Part shown: in pieces, positions 7,074-15,235 of the stretch | How the letters are laid out: the number at the start of each line of letters is the position of its first letter | Position numbering within the stretch: position 1 is the stretch's first letter | From: Citricoccus sp. WCRC_4 | Lineage (GTDB): Bacteria; Actinomycetota; Actinomycetes; Actinomycetales; Micrococcaceae | Direction of reading: 5' to 3' | Assembly: GCA_026645375.1 (NCBI GenBank) | Contig: JAPFFX010000259.1 | Coordinates: 1-18,102 of the forward strand | DNA length: 18,102 bases | Position numbers and translations under genes: made by a program | The notes under the pieces: model-generated | Databases searched by the model: none | Told to the model about the DNA's origin: nothing | What the model saw: only the letters and a program-made list of their open reading frames with translations

Positions 7074-10000
7074 GCGTCACCCCCGGTGGCCACGGCCCCG
7101 GCGACGGCAGCGACCCGGGCGACCGCCACCTGGACGGTCCTGGTCGCATCCTCGGCCGGGTCCTGGCGCGGGTCCGCGACACCGGAGTCCGCCAGCACCA
7201 GTTCCACCGTCAGCGTCTCGCCCGAGACCAGGTCCCGGTGCGCGTCCACGGCCTGCAGGACGGCGGCCGGCCCGGTGATCACGGTCCGCACCCGGTCGGA
7301 GACCTCCAGTCCGGCGTCCTTGCGGGCCGACTGCACGGCACGGACCACGTCCCGCGCCGTGCCCTCGGCGGCCAGCTCCGCGGACACGGACGTGTCCAGG
7401 ACCAGGAAGCCACCGGGCACCACGGCGACGGCACGCTCGTCGGCCGCGCCACCGCCGTCGGGGGCACCGTCCGCACCGGCCGGGGCGCCCACGGTGGTCT
7501 GCAGGGAGTACTCCCCCTCGGCCAGCTCGATACCACCGGCCACCACCGTGCCGTCCTCGGCGATCCGCCAGTCACCGGACTTGGCGGCCTTGATGACGGC
7601 CTGGACCTGCTTGCCCAGCCGCGGCCCGGCGGCCCGGGCGTTCACCGCCAGGGACTGGCTGATGCCGTAGTCCGCGGCGGAGACCTCCCCGGCGTCCTGC
7701 AGGTCCACGGACTTCAGGTTCAGCTCGTCCCGGATGATGTCGGCGTAGGGGCCCTCCAGCCCGGCGGCATCGGGCACGACGACGGTGAGGGACTGCAGCG
7801 GCAGGCGCACCCTGCACTTGGCCCCCTTGCGCAGGGAGGAACCGGCCGAGGCGATGCGGCGCACGGTCTCCATCCGCTCCACCAGCTGCTCGGCCTCCTC
7901 CGGTGACGCGAAGCCGGACAGGAACGGTGCCGGGTCCGGGTAGTCGGTCAGGTGCACCGAACGCCCCCCGGTCAGCCCGCGCCAGATCTCCTCCGACACC
8001 AGCGGCATCAGCGGGGCGGCGGCCCGGCAGAACGCCTCGAGGCAGGTGTGGAGCACGTCCAGGGCCTGGGTGTCCTCGTCGAAGAACCGCTGGCGGGAGC
8101 GGCGCACGTACCAGTTGGTCATGGTGTCCATGTAGACGCGCAGCGCCTCCGTGGCGTCCGAGACCTCGTAGGCGTCCAGTCCGGCCTTGACCTCGGTGAG
8201 CATCCGCGCCGTGGCGGCCAGGATGTACTGGTCCAGCGGGTCGCTGGACTCGTACCGGGCCTGCGCTCGGTAGCCCTCCGGCCGGTTGCCACCGTCCACC
8301 GCCGAGTTCGCGTAGAGGCTGAAGAAGTGCCACACGTTCCAGGCCGGCAGCAGCACCTGGCGGGTGCCCTCGCGGATGCCCTCCTCCGTCACGATCAGGT
8401 TGCCCCCGCGCAGGATCGGAGAGGCCATGAGGAACCAGCGCATCGCGTCGGAGCCGTCACGGTCCAGGACCTCGGAGACGTCCGGGTAGTTCTTCAGGGA
8501 CTTGGACATCTTCTGCCCGTCCGAGCCGAGCACGATCCCGTGGCTGATGACGTTGGAGAACGCCGGCCGGTCGAACAGTGCGGTGGCCAGCACGTGCATG
8601 GTGTAGAACCAGCCACGGGTCTGGCCGATGTACTCCACGATGAAGTCGGCCGGGTTGTGGCCGCCGTCGAACCACTCGCGGTTCTCGAACGGGTAGTGCA
8701 CCTGGGCGTACGGCATCGAGCCGGAGTCGAACCAGACGTCCAGGACGTCCTCGACGCGGCGCATCGTGGCCCCGGCCGCTGCGGCCTCGGGATCGGGGTG
8801 CGGGCGGGTCAGGTCGTCGATCCAGGGCCGGTGCAGGTCCACCTCGCCGGCGGCGTTGCGCGGCAGTCGGCCGAAGGCCTCCTCGAGTTCGGCCAGCGAG
8901 CCGTAGACCTCCTGGCGCGGGTAGTCCGGGTGATCGGATTCCCACACCGGGATCGGCGAGCCCCAGTACCGATTGCGGGAGATCGACCAGTCGCGGGCGT
9001 TCTCCAGCCACTTGCCGAACTGGCCGTGCTTGACGTTCTCCGGGATCCAGGTGATCTGCTCGTTGAGCTCGACCATCCGGTCCTTGAACGAGGTGACGGA
9101 GACGTACCAGGACGTGATGGCCCGGTAGATCAGCGGGGTGCGGCAGCGCCAGCAGTGCGGGTAGGAGTGCTCGTAGGAGGCCTCCTTGACCAGCTTCCCG
9201 GCCGCGCGCAGCGACCGGATGATGGTCCGGTTCGCCTCGAACACCTGGACGCCGGCGATGTCCTTCAGCACGCCGCCACCGCGGGTCTCGTCCCCGAACA
9301 GCGGCAGGAACCGGGCTCCCTCGTCCACCGAGAGGATGACCGGGATGCCGTTGGCCTCACAGACCCGCTGGTCGTCCTCGCCGTAGGCGGGGGCCTGGTG
9401 CACCACGCCGGTGCCGTCGTCGGTGGTGACGTAGTCGTCCACGAGCAGCCGCCACGCCCGCCCGGTGCCGTACGTCTCGACGTCCGCGAAGTAGGTGAAC
9501 AGCGGCTCGTACAGCAGTCCGCCCAGCCGGGTGCCCGGGTAGGTGGCCGTCACGGCCTCGGTGATCGCGCCGGCGTCGGCGTAGCCCAACTCCCTGGCGT
9601 GCGCGCCGAGCAGGTCTTGGGCCAGCAGGTACCGGTGGCCGGCCACGTCCGCCGCGGCGTCCGGGCCGGCCGGGACCACCGCGTAGGTGATCTCGGGCCC
9701 GACGACGAGCGCCTCGTTGGTCGGCAGCGTCCACGGCGTGGTGGTCCAGGCCAGCACCCGCACGCCGGTGAGTTCCGCGGCCAGGCCGGCGTCGGCACCG
9801 CCGTCGGGCACCAGCTCCGCGTCCGCGGGCAGGCCGGTGATGGGGAAGGCCACCGTGACGGACGGGTCCTGGCGGGACTTGTAGACGTCCTCGTCCATGC
9901 GCAGCTCGTGGTTGGACAGCGGGGTCTCGTCCTTCCAGCAGTAGGGCAGCACGCGGAAGCCGCGGTACGTCAGGTCCTTGTCGTGCAGGGTCTTGAAGGC

Positions 10001-10537
10001 CCAGAGAACGGACTCCATGAACTCGGGGTTCAGGGTCTTGTAGTCGTTCTCGAAGTCCACCCAGCGGGCCTGCCGGTTGACGTAGTCCTTCCACTCCTCG
10101 GTGTACTTCAGCACCGAGGCGCGGCAGGCGTCGTTGAACGCGTCGATGCCCATGCCCTCGATCTGGGCCTTGTCCGTCATCCCCAGCTGCTTCATCGCCT
10201 CCAGCTCGGCGGGCAGCCCGTGGGTGTCCCAGCCGAAGCGACGCTCCACGCGGCGGCCCTGCTGGGTCTGGTAGCGGGCCACGAGGTCCTTGACGTAACC
10301 GGTCAGCAGGTGCCCGTAGTGCGGCAGGCCGTTGGCGAAGGGCGGGCCGTCATAGAAGACGAACTCGTTGGGCGTGCCGTCCGCGCGGTGGGCGGGACGG
10401 TGCTCGATGGAGGCCTGGAAGGTCCCGTCCTCCTCCCAGTACCGCAGGATGCGCCGCTCGATCTCGGGGAAGCGCGGCGAGGCCGGGGTGGTGTTCTGGG
10501 ACTCCGCGTGCGGGTCGGAACTGGCGAGGGGGTACAC
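7070..10537 (-). CDS. ileS: Isoleucyl-tRNA synthetase, eukaryote-like type
   Basis: Charges tRNA-Ile with isoleucine. It is a class I synthetase of 1155 aa from the GTG at 10537. The HIGH signature is HYGH at 73–76 (FANGLPHYGHLLTG) and KMSKS is at 676–680. The CP1 editing domain, which hydrolyses mischarged Val-tRNA, shows WTTTPWTLPTNEALVVGP from 264. SYPHCWRC and DVWFDSGS are typical of IleRS. The GWDTHGLP form of the catalytic core and the long C-terminal region place it in the eukaryote-like IleRS clade, whose members are often naturally mupirocin-tolerant (family knowledge, not shown here). The frame is open 36 codons further upstream to a GTG at 10645, but that stretch is the T-box sequence and cannot be the N-terminus. 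AAGGA at 10548–10552 lies 10 nt before the chosen GTG. The stop overlaps the folC start. Confidence 0.96.
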   Translation of the reverse strand: MYPLASSDPHAESQNTTPASPRFPEIERRILRYWEEDGTFQASIEHRPAHRADGTPNEFVFYDGPPFANGLPHYGHLLTGYVKDLVARYQTQQGRRVERRFGWDTHGLPAELEAMKQLGMTDKAQIEGMGIDAFNDACRASVLKYTEEWKDYVNRQARWVDFENDYKTLNPEFMESVLWAFKTLHDKDLTYRGFRVLPYCWKDETPLSNHELRMDEDVYKSRQDPSVTVAFPITGLPADAELVPDGGADAGLAAELTGVRVLAWTTTPWTLPTNEALVVGPEITYAVVPAGPDAAADVAGHRYLLAQDLLGAHARELGYADAGAITEAVTATYPGTRLGGLLYEPLFTYFADVETYGTGRAWRLLVDDYVTTDDGTGVVHQAPAYGEDDQRVCEANGIPVILSVDEGARFLPLFGDETRGGGVLKDIAGVQVFEANRTIIRSLRAAGKLVKEASYEHSYPHCWRCRTPLIYRAITSWYVSVTSFKDRMVELNEQITWIPENVKHGQFGKWLENARDWSISRNRYWGSPIPVWESDHPDYPRQEVYGSLAELEEAFGRLPRNAAGEVDLHRPWIDDLTRPHPDPEAAAAGATMRRVEDVLDVWFDSGSMPYAQVHYPFENREWFDGGHNPADFIVEYIGQTRGWFYTMHVLATALFDRPAFSNVISHGIVLGSDGQKMSKSLKNYPDVSEVLDRDGSDAMRWFLMASPILRGGNLIVTEEGIREGTRQVLLPAWNVWHFFSLYANSAVDGGNRPEGYRAQARYESSDPLDQYILAATARMLTEVKAGLDAYEVSDATEALRVYMDTMTNWYVRRSRQRFFDEDTQALDVLHTCLEAFCRAAAPLMPLVSEEIWRGLTGGRSVHLTDYPDPAPFLSGFASPEEAEQLVERMETVRRIASAGSSLRKGAKCRVRLPLQSLTVVVPDAAGLEGPYADIIRDELNLKSVDLQDAGEVSAADYGISQSLAVNARAAGPRLGKQVQAVIKAAKSGDWRIAEDGTVVAGGIELAEGEYSLQTTVGAPAGADGAPDGGGAADERAVAVVPGGFLVLDTSVSAELAAEGTARDVVRAVQSARKDAGLEVSDRVRTVITGPAAVLQAVDAHRDLVSGETLTVELVLADSGVADPRQDPAEDATRTVQVAVARVAAVAGAVATGGDA

Positions 10538-10859
10538 GGTGTGGCCGTCCTTGTCTCGACGTGGGCTGCGTTCTGCTGCGTGTCTGCAAGGACGCCTGGC
10601 CTTCGCCCGAGGGGGTCCCCGGGGACGACGGCGGCGCGGTACCACCCTGCTTGCCGTCCCGTTCCGGTGGGCCGGGTCCGGCTGGCGCCGGCCGTGGACC
10701 TCCGAGGGCCGTGGACGACCGCTCGTGACTGCTGTGACGGGCTTACCCGTCCGGTTCTACTGGGGCCGTCAGGACGCCTGGCGCGGACGCGGGTCCGCCG
10801 GCGGCATCACGTGCCCGTTCTTCCGGAAGCTCACCGGTGATGGCCGGGTCAGTGCTTTG
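10538..10859 (-). promoter_or_regulatory. Isoleucine T-box leader of ileS (translational type)
   Basis: The minus strand carries the canonical T-box AGGGTGGTACCGCG at 10635–10648, flanked by arms GACGGC (10653–10658) and GCCGTC (10627–10632) that can form the antisequestrator. Near the 5' end a short Stem I is visible: outer CCCG/CGGG pairs (10845–10848 with 10814–10817), inner CCGG/CCGG pairs (10834–10837 with 10823–10826), and the specifier triplet ATC (10839–10841) for tRNA-Ile in the internal loop. CAGTAGAACC and the hairpin ACGGG-TAAG-CCCGT (10737–10750) fit a Stem II region with an S-turn. The ribosome binding site AAGGACGG is complementary to two upstream segments, so control is probably at translation initiation, as in the described mycobacterial ileS T-boxes with ultrashort Stem I. 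Confidence 0.92.
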
Positions 10860-11427
10860 CCGCCGATTCTACGCCACGGGTCCTCGTCTGCGGCTCCCCG
10901 CCTGCCTCCCGGCCTGAACGGGGATCTGATCGGGAGCCTGGACGGGAGTCGGCGTACTCCAGCACGGCCGTGCTCACGGCGGAGATCACGGCGAGGGTGA
11001 CGCGGGGACGCCGGGCACCGAGGAGGGCGACGACCTTCTCGGAGATCTCGTCCGTGACCGAACTCAGCCACAGCACCCCGGCCGTGAGCGTACCGGCGGC
11101 CACACCGGTCAGGATGGGCGCGCCCAGGCGCTGGACCGCCCCGGCCTGGGGCAGCGACCGCCCCTGGACCGAGGCCTCCCGCTCGGTCCGGTCGCGCACC
11201 AGGATGAGACCGGCCGCGACCGCCACCCCGGCGGTGGTCCCGCAGACGGTCATCAGCGGCCCGCGGGGGATCCGCCAGAACGGGATGAGGGTGCCGGCCC
11301 CGGTCAGCGCGCCCATCGCCAGGGCCCGTCGCAACCGCTGGGGGGCTGGTTCCTGGCGTGGTCCGCGACCCGAGCCAGCCGCTCCGGACCGCACGGAGTC
11401 CTGTGCGTGTGCTGCCGGGTCGGTCAC
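10849..11427 (-). CDS. Hypothetical membrane protein
   Basis: I do not recognise this 192-residue protein. The first 33 residues are hydrophilic. Several hydrophobic stretches follow (about 37–50, 57–76, 101–121 and 141–158), suggesting two to four membrane segments. The C-terminal 30 residues are Arg/Ser/Gly-rich and polar. No catalytic motif, cysteine pair or lipobox is evident. The GTG at 11427 has AGGA a few bases upstream and lies seven bases after the dehydrogenase stop, so the two are probably one transcript. Its stop codon (10849–10851) lies inside the start of the ileS T-box leader, and the T-box promoter lies in its last codons. Coding status rests on hydrophobic pattern, spacing and start context. 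Confidence 0.7.
   Translation of the reverse strand: MTDPAAHAQDSVRSGAAGSGRGPRQEPAPQRLRRALAMGALTGAGTLIPFWRIPRGPLMTVCGTTAGVAVAAGLILVRDRTEREASVQGRSLPQAGAVQRLGAPILTGVAAGTLTAGVLWLSSVTDEISEKVVALLGARRPRVTLAVISAVSTAVLEYADSRPGSRSDPRSGREAGGEPQTRTRGVESAAKH
10866..10871 (-). promoter_or_regulatory. Putative -10 of the ileS T-box promoter
   Basis: TAGAAT on the minus strand fits the TAnnnT -10 consensus. It would start transcription near 10859, just before Stem I of the T-box. No recognisable -35 was seen. It lies within the last codons of the upstream membrane-protein gene. Confidence 0.55.
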
Positions 11428-11434
11428 CGGGTCC

Positions 11435-12232
11435 TCACTTCCTGATCAGCTTGAACTGGGCGGCCTGGGCGACCGGCCGCATCACGATCTGGTCCAGGTT
11501 GACGTGGTGCGGCACGGACACGGCATACGTGCAGATGTCCGCCACGTCCTCGGCGGTCAGGGGCTTCTCCACGCCCGTGTAGACGCTGTCCGCGGCCGCC
11601 TGGTCACCGCGCAGGCGGTTCCGGGTGAACTCCTCGGTGTGCACCATTCCGGGCAGCACCTCCACCACGCGCACGTTGTGCTCGGCCTCCTCCAGGCGCA
11701 GCGCCCCGACGAGACCGTGCTCGGCCATCTTGGCCGCGTTGTACCCGCCGCCGCCCTCGTAGCTGGCCAGGGCCGCCGTCGAGGTCAGGACCAGGACGGT
11801 GCCGCGCCCGGTCTCCCGGAGCATCGGCAGGAGGGCCTGCACGGTGTTCAGCGTGCCCTGGACGTTGACCCGGAACATCCAGTCCCAGTCGTCCAGCCCG
11901 CCCTCGGACACGCGGTCCGTGCCCAGCGCCCCGCCGGCGATGCACAGCACCGTGTCCGCCCCGCCGTTCTCCGCGACCTGGTCGCGCACCCAGGACATCT
12001 CCCGCGCGGACGTCACGTCCGCCGGCAGGGCCACGATCCGTCCTGGGGTCCCGGCGGCCTCATCAGTCAGGTCTTGCAACCGGGCGGCGCGGCGGGCGAC
12101 GGCGAACACCGTCCACCCCTCGACGGCCAGCCGCAGGGCGGTGGCCCGGCCGATCCCCGAGGATGCCCCGGTCACGACGGCGGCGCGGCGCACCGTGTGC
12201 TCTGACTGTGGTGTGCTCTGGGTCTCGGTCAT
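11435..12232 (-). CDS. Short-chain dehydrogenase/reductase (SDR)
   Basis: A 265-residue classical SDR oxidoreductase with a Rossmann fold binding NAD(P). The cofactor motif TGASSGIG is at 21–28. The catalytic tetrad is visible as N123 (RVNVQG), S151 (LTST), Y164 and K168 (YNAAK). The usual NNAG motif after the fourth strand is replaced by CIAGG at 97–101, a tolerated variant. The proline-glycine segment LPGMVHTEEF follows the active site as in other members. The AVARRAARL segment after the second strand suggests NADP preference. The substrate cannot be told from sequence. The ATG at 12232 is chosen because the homologous part begins soon after it. The frame continues far upstream only because the opposite strand codes for valS. 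A -10-like TACAGT six bases before the ATG suggests a leaderless transcript. Confidence 0.92.
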   Translation of the reverse strand: MTETQSTPQSEHTVRRAAVVTGASSGIGRATALRLAVEGWTVFAVARRAARLQDLTDEAAGTPGRIVALPADVTSAREMSWVRDQVAENGGADTVLCIAGGALGTDRVSEGGLDDWDWMFRVNVQGTLNTVQALLPMLRETGRGTVLVLTSTAALASYEGGGGYNAAKMAEHGLVGALRLEEAEHNVRVVEVLPGMVHTEEFTRNRLRGDQAAADSVYTGVEKPLTAEDVADICTYAVSVPHHVNLDQIVMRPVAQAAQFKLIRK

Positions 12233-12244
12233 GGCACCACTGTA
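12232..12244 (-). promoter_or_regulatory. Putative leaderless promoter of the SDR gene
   Basis: TACAGT on the minus strand (12239–12244) is followed by six bases and then the ATG at 12232. No ribosome binding site fits between them. The spacing is the same as before the VKOR gene. No -35 was recognised. Confidence 0.5.
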
Positions 12245-12316
12245 GGGGCCGCGGTCGACGGCGCGCGCCGGGATCGCGGCCCCTTTCCCCCACGCCCGGG
12301 TGGTCTTCGCCCCGGT

Positions 12317-12340
12317 GCGTTCTCCGGGTGGAACGCGTTC
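12317..12340. promoter_or_regulatory. Inverted repeat between divergent SDR and valS genes
   Basis: GCGTTC, eight bases, then GAACGC, the latter running directly into GTTC so that GAACGCGTTC is itself a 10-bp palindrome. The result is three GAACGC/GCGTTC half-sites within 24 bp. It lies about 73 bp upstream of the valS ATG and 85 bp upstream of the SDR ATG, a plausible operator position. I do not recognise the cognate regulator. Confidence 0.4.
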
Positions 12341-12399
12341 ATTCCGGCGCACGACGTGCCGCCGGAGGCGTGGGTGCGGGACGGGACCGGACGACATGG

Positions 12400-12415
12400 G
12401 ACAATCGAGGACATG
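12400..12415 (+). promoter_or_regulatory. Putative leaderless promoter of valS
   Basis: GACAAT (12400–12405), a one-base departure from TACAAT, lies seven bases before the valS ATG at 12413. The AGGA between them sits one base from the ATG, too close for a Shine-Dalgarno. A leaderless start is therefore the simplest reading, with no -35 recognised. Confidence 0.4.
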
Positions 12416-15073
12416 GCTGAACAGACCCCGGGCACAGACACGCCCGTTTCCCCGACCCCCGCCGTGACCGTTCCGGACAGGCCCGCCCTGGAGGGCCTGG
12501 AGGACAAGCTCTCGGCCCGCTGGCGCGCCGAGGGCACCTACTCCTTCAACGAGGACACCGTCCGGGGTGAGGTCTACTCGATCGACACTCCCCCGCCGAC
12601 CGCCTCCGGGTCGCTGCACGTGGGCCACATGTTCTCCTACACCCAGACGGACGTGCTGGCCCGCTACCAGCGGATGACCGGCAAGAACGTGTTCTACCCG
12701 ATGGGCTGGGATGACAACGGCCTGCCCACCGAGCGCCGCGTGCAGAACTACTACGGCGTGCGTTGCGATCCCACGAAGCCCTACATCGAGGGCTACCGTC
12801 CGCCGGAGAAGCCGGCGAAGAACCAGCGGGACTGGGACGTGGTGTCCCGCAGGAACTTCATCGAGCTGTGCGAGGAGCTCGCCGTCGAGGACGAGAAGGT
12901 CTTCGAGGGCCTGTTCACCCGCCTCGGGCTGTCCGTGGACTGGTCCCTGACCTACCGCACGATCGACGACACCTCCCGGTCCGTCTCCCAGCGCGCGTTC
13001 CTGCAGAACCTCGCCACGGGTGACGCCTACCTGGCCGAGGCCCCCACCCTGTGGGACGTCACCTTCCGCACCGCGGTGGCCCAGGCCGAGCTCGAGGACC
13101 GCGAGGTCCCCGGCGCCTACCATCGGTACCCGTTCACCACCGAGTCCGGCGAGAAGGTCTACATCGAGACCACCCGGCCCGAGCTGCTGCCGGCCTGCAC
13201 CGCCCTCGTGGCCCATCCCGACGACGAGCGGTACCAGCCGCTGTTCGGCACCTTCGTGACCTCTCCCCTGTTCGAGGTGCCCGTGGAGGTCAGGGCCCAC
13301 CCGCTGGCCCAGCCGGACAAGGGCTCCGGGATCGCCATGGTGTGCACCTTCGGCGATCTCACCGACGTCACGTGGTGGCGCGAGCTGCAGCTGCCCACCC
13401 GCACCGTGGTCGGCCGGGACGGCCGGTTCCACGCCGAGACCCCGGAGTGGATCACCACGGAGGCCGGCCGCGAGCACTACGCCGCCCTGGCCGGCAAGAC
13501 CGTGTTCTCCGCCAAGGAGACCGTGGTCGCCGCCCTGACCGAGGCCGGGCTGATGGACGGCGAGCCGAAGAAGATCATGCACGCCGTGAACTTCTACGAG
13601 AAGGGTGACAAGCCCCTCGAGGTCATCTCCTCCCGCCAGTGGTACATCCGCAACGGCGGGCGTGACGCCGACCGTCGCGAGAAGCTCGTGGCCCGGGGCC
13701 GGTCCCTGAACTGGCACCCGGAGCACATGCGGCACCGGTACGAGAACTGGGTGGAGGGTCTCAACGGCGACTGGCTGGTCTCCCGCCAGCGCTTCTTCGG
13801 GGTCCCGATCCCGGTCTGGTACCCCCTGGACGACCACGGTGAGCCGGACTACGACCACCCGATCCTGCCCTCGGTGGACCAGCTGCCGGTCGACCCGGTG
13901 GCCGAGCCCGCACCCGGCTACGAGGAGTCCCAGCGCGGGGTGGCCGGCGGATTCACCGGCGATCCGGACGTGCTCGACACGTGGGCGACCTCCTCCCTGA
14001 CCCCGCAGATCGTGGGCAAGTGGGGACGGGACGAGACGTTCTTCGGCAACGTCTTCCCGTTCGACCTGCGTCCCCAGGGCCACGACATCATCCGGACCTG
14101 GCTGTTCTCGACCGTGGTGCGCGCCGATGCCCTCAACGACTCAGTGCCGTGGCACCACACCGCCCTGTCCGGGTGGATCCTGGACCCGGACCGGAAGAAG
14201 ATGTCGAAGTCCAAGGGCAACGTGGTGGTCCCCACCGACGTGCTGGACGAGTTCGGCTCGGATGCCGTCCGCTACTGGGCCGCCTCGGCCAAGCTCGGTG
14301 CGGACACCGCCTATGAGATCGCCCAGATGAAGATCGGGCGCCGGCTGGCCATCAAGTTGCTGAACGCCTCCAAGTTCGCCCTGAACCTGGGCGCCACCGA
14401 GCGGGACGTGGTCACCCGGGCCGGGTCCGCGGAGGTCATCACCAACCCGCTGGACCGCTCCCTGATGGTCCGTCTCTATGACACGGTGGCCCAGTCCACC
14501 CGGGCCTTCGAAGCCTATGACTACGCCCGGGCGCTGAACCTGACCGAGTCCTTCTTCTGGCAGTTCACGGACGACTACGTGGAGCTGATCAAGGACCGCG
14601 CCTACGGGGGCCACGGCGAGGCCGAGCAGGCCTCCGTGCGGGCCACCCTGGCCACCACCCTGGACGCACTGCTGCGGCTGCTCGCCCCGTTCCAGCCCTT
14701 CGCCACCGACGAGGTCTGGGGCTGGTGGCGGACCGGCTCCGTCCACCGCGCCCCCTGGCCGGGACTGCCCGCCGAGATCGCCGGCATCGAGGCGGCCGCC
14801 GCCGGGGCCACCGCGGACGTGCTCACCACGGTCGCCCTGGCCCTCGGTGGCATCCGGAAGGCCAAGTCCGAGGCCAAGGTGAAGCAGCGCACCGAGGTGC
14901 TCTCCGCCGTCGTGACCGCGCCGGAGAATCGCCTCAACTCGCTGCGCGGTGGGCTGGCGGACCTCAAGGCCGCGGGCAACGTGCAGGAACTGACCCTCAC
15001 GGCCGGGACCCCGGCGGACGACGCGGACGTCTCGGTGTCCGAGGTCGAGCTGGCGGCGACCGTGGAGGCCTGA
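12413..15073 (+). CDS. valS: Valyl-tRNA synthetase, archaeal-like type
   Basis: Charges tRNA-Val with valine. It is a class I synthetase of 886 aa. HIGH appears as HVGH at 69–72 (PPTASGSLHVGHMFSYTQTD) and KMSKS is at 596–600 (KKMSKSKGN). The CP1 editing region covers roughly 200–350, with ETTRPELLPACTALVAHP and the GSGIAMVCTFGD segment. The core phrase GWDDNGLPTERRV differs from the GTDHAGIATQ type of ordinary bacterial ValRS and matches the archaeal-like form known from Rickettsia and many actinobacteria. After the anticodon-binding domain (ending near APFQPFATDEVWGWW) I see only about 120 residues, without the long charged coiled-coil arm of standard bacterial ValRS. The ATG at 12413 is preferred over an in-frame ATG at 12356, whose 19 extra residues look non-coding. 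It is divergent from the SDR gene and convergent with the Rv2466c-like gene. Confidence 0.96.
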   Translation: MAEQTPGTDTPVSPTPAVTVPDRPALEGLEDKLSARWRAEGTYSFNEDTVRGEVYSIDTPPPTASGSLHVGHMFSYTQTDVLARYQRMTGKNVFYPMGWDDNGLPTERRVQNYYGVRCDPTKPYIEGYRPPEKPAKNQRDWDVVSRRNFIELCEELAVEDEKVFEGLFTRLGLSVDWSLTYRTIDDTSRSVSQRAFLQNLATGDAYLAEAPTLWDVTFRTAVAQAELEDREVPGAYHRYPFTTESGEKVYIETTRPELLPACTALVAHPDDERYQPLFGTFVTSPLFEVPVEVRAHPLAQPDKGSGIAMVCTFGDLTDVTWWRELQLPTRTVVGRDGRFHAETPEWITTEAGREHYAALAGKTVFSAKETVVAALTEAGLMDGEPKKIMHAVNFYEKGDKPLEVISSRQWYIRNGGRDADRREKLVARGRSLNWHPEHMRHRYENWVEGLNGDWLVSRQRFFGVPIPVWYPLDDHGEPDYDHPILPSVDQLPVDPVAEPAPGYEESQRGVAGGFTGDPDVLDTWATSSLTPQIVGKWGRDETFFGNVFPFDLRPQGHDIIRTWLFSTVVRADALNDSVPWHHTALSGWILDPDRKKMSKSKGNVVVPTDVLDEFGSDAVRYWAASAKLGADTAYEIAQMKIGRRLAIKLLNASKFALNLGATERDVVTRAGSAEVITNPLDRSLMVRLYDTVAQSTRAFEAYDYARALNLTESFFWQFTDDYVELIKDRAYGGHGEAEQASVRATLATTLDALLRLLAPFQPFATDEVWGWWRTGSVHRAPWPGLPAEIAGIEAAAAGATADVLTTVALALGGIRKAKSEAKVKQRTEVLSAVVTAPENRLNSLRGGLADLKAAGNVQELTLTAGTPADDADVSVSEVELAATVEA

Positions 15074-15235
15074 CACCCGGCGCAGACAGCACGAGGTGCC
15101 TGTTCTCGAGGTGCCTGTGCTTGCCGTGTCTGGGCCGACGGTTCAGGACTCGATGCTGCCGTGCCTCGGCTTAGGCCACGACCAGCCGGTCCAGATCGTT
15201 CGGGTCCTGCCGCTCACCCGTCACGGCGCACGCAG
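15074..15235. other. Convergent intergenic region between valS and the Rv2466c-like gene
   Basis: This 162-bp stretch lies between two converging genes. It contains a 12-bp direct repeat CGAGGTGCCTGT (15092–15103 and 15107–15118) and an imperfect hairpin GTGCCT–AGGCCAC near 15163–15179. No hairpin with a T-run was found, so I cannot name the terminator of either gene. Confidence 0.5.

Noticed and set aside
5340..7670. Plus-strand open frame of 776 codons opposite folC and ileS
   Set aside because: It spans two confirmed minus-strand genes and its translation has no family features.
7952..10840. Plus-strand open frame of 962 codons opposite ileS
   Set aside because: It mirrors ileS and the T-box leader and has no recognisable domain. 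The minus strand carries all IleRS motifs.
12233..14083. Upstream extension of the SDR frame to an 882-residue protein
   Set aside because: The extra 617 codons lie antisense to valS and show no domain. SDR homology begins shortly after the ATG at 12232.
15092..15118. 12-bp direct repeat CGAGGTGCCTGT as an attachment site or repeat array
   Set aside because: Only two copies, no neighbouring integrase or tRNA, and no further periodicity, so probably a small local duplication.
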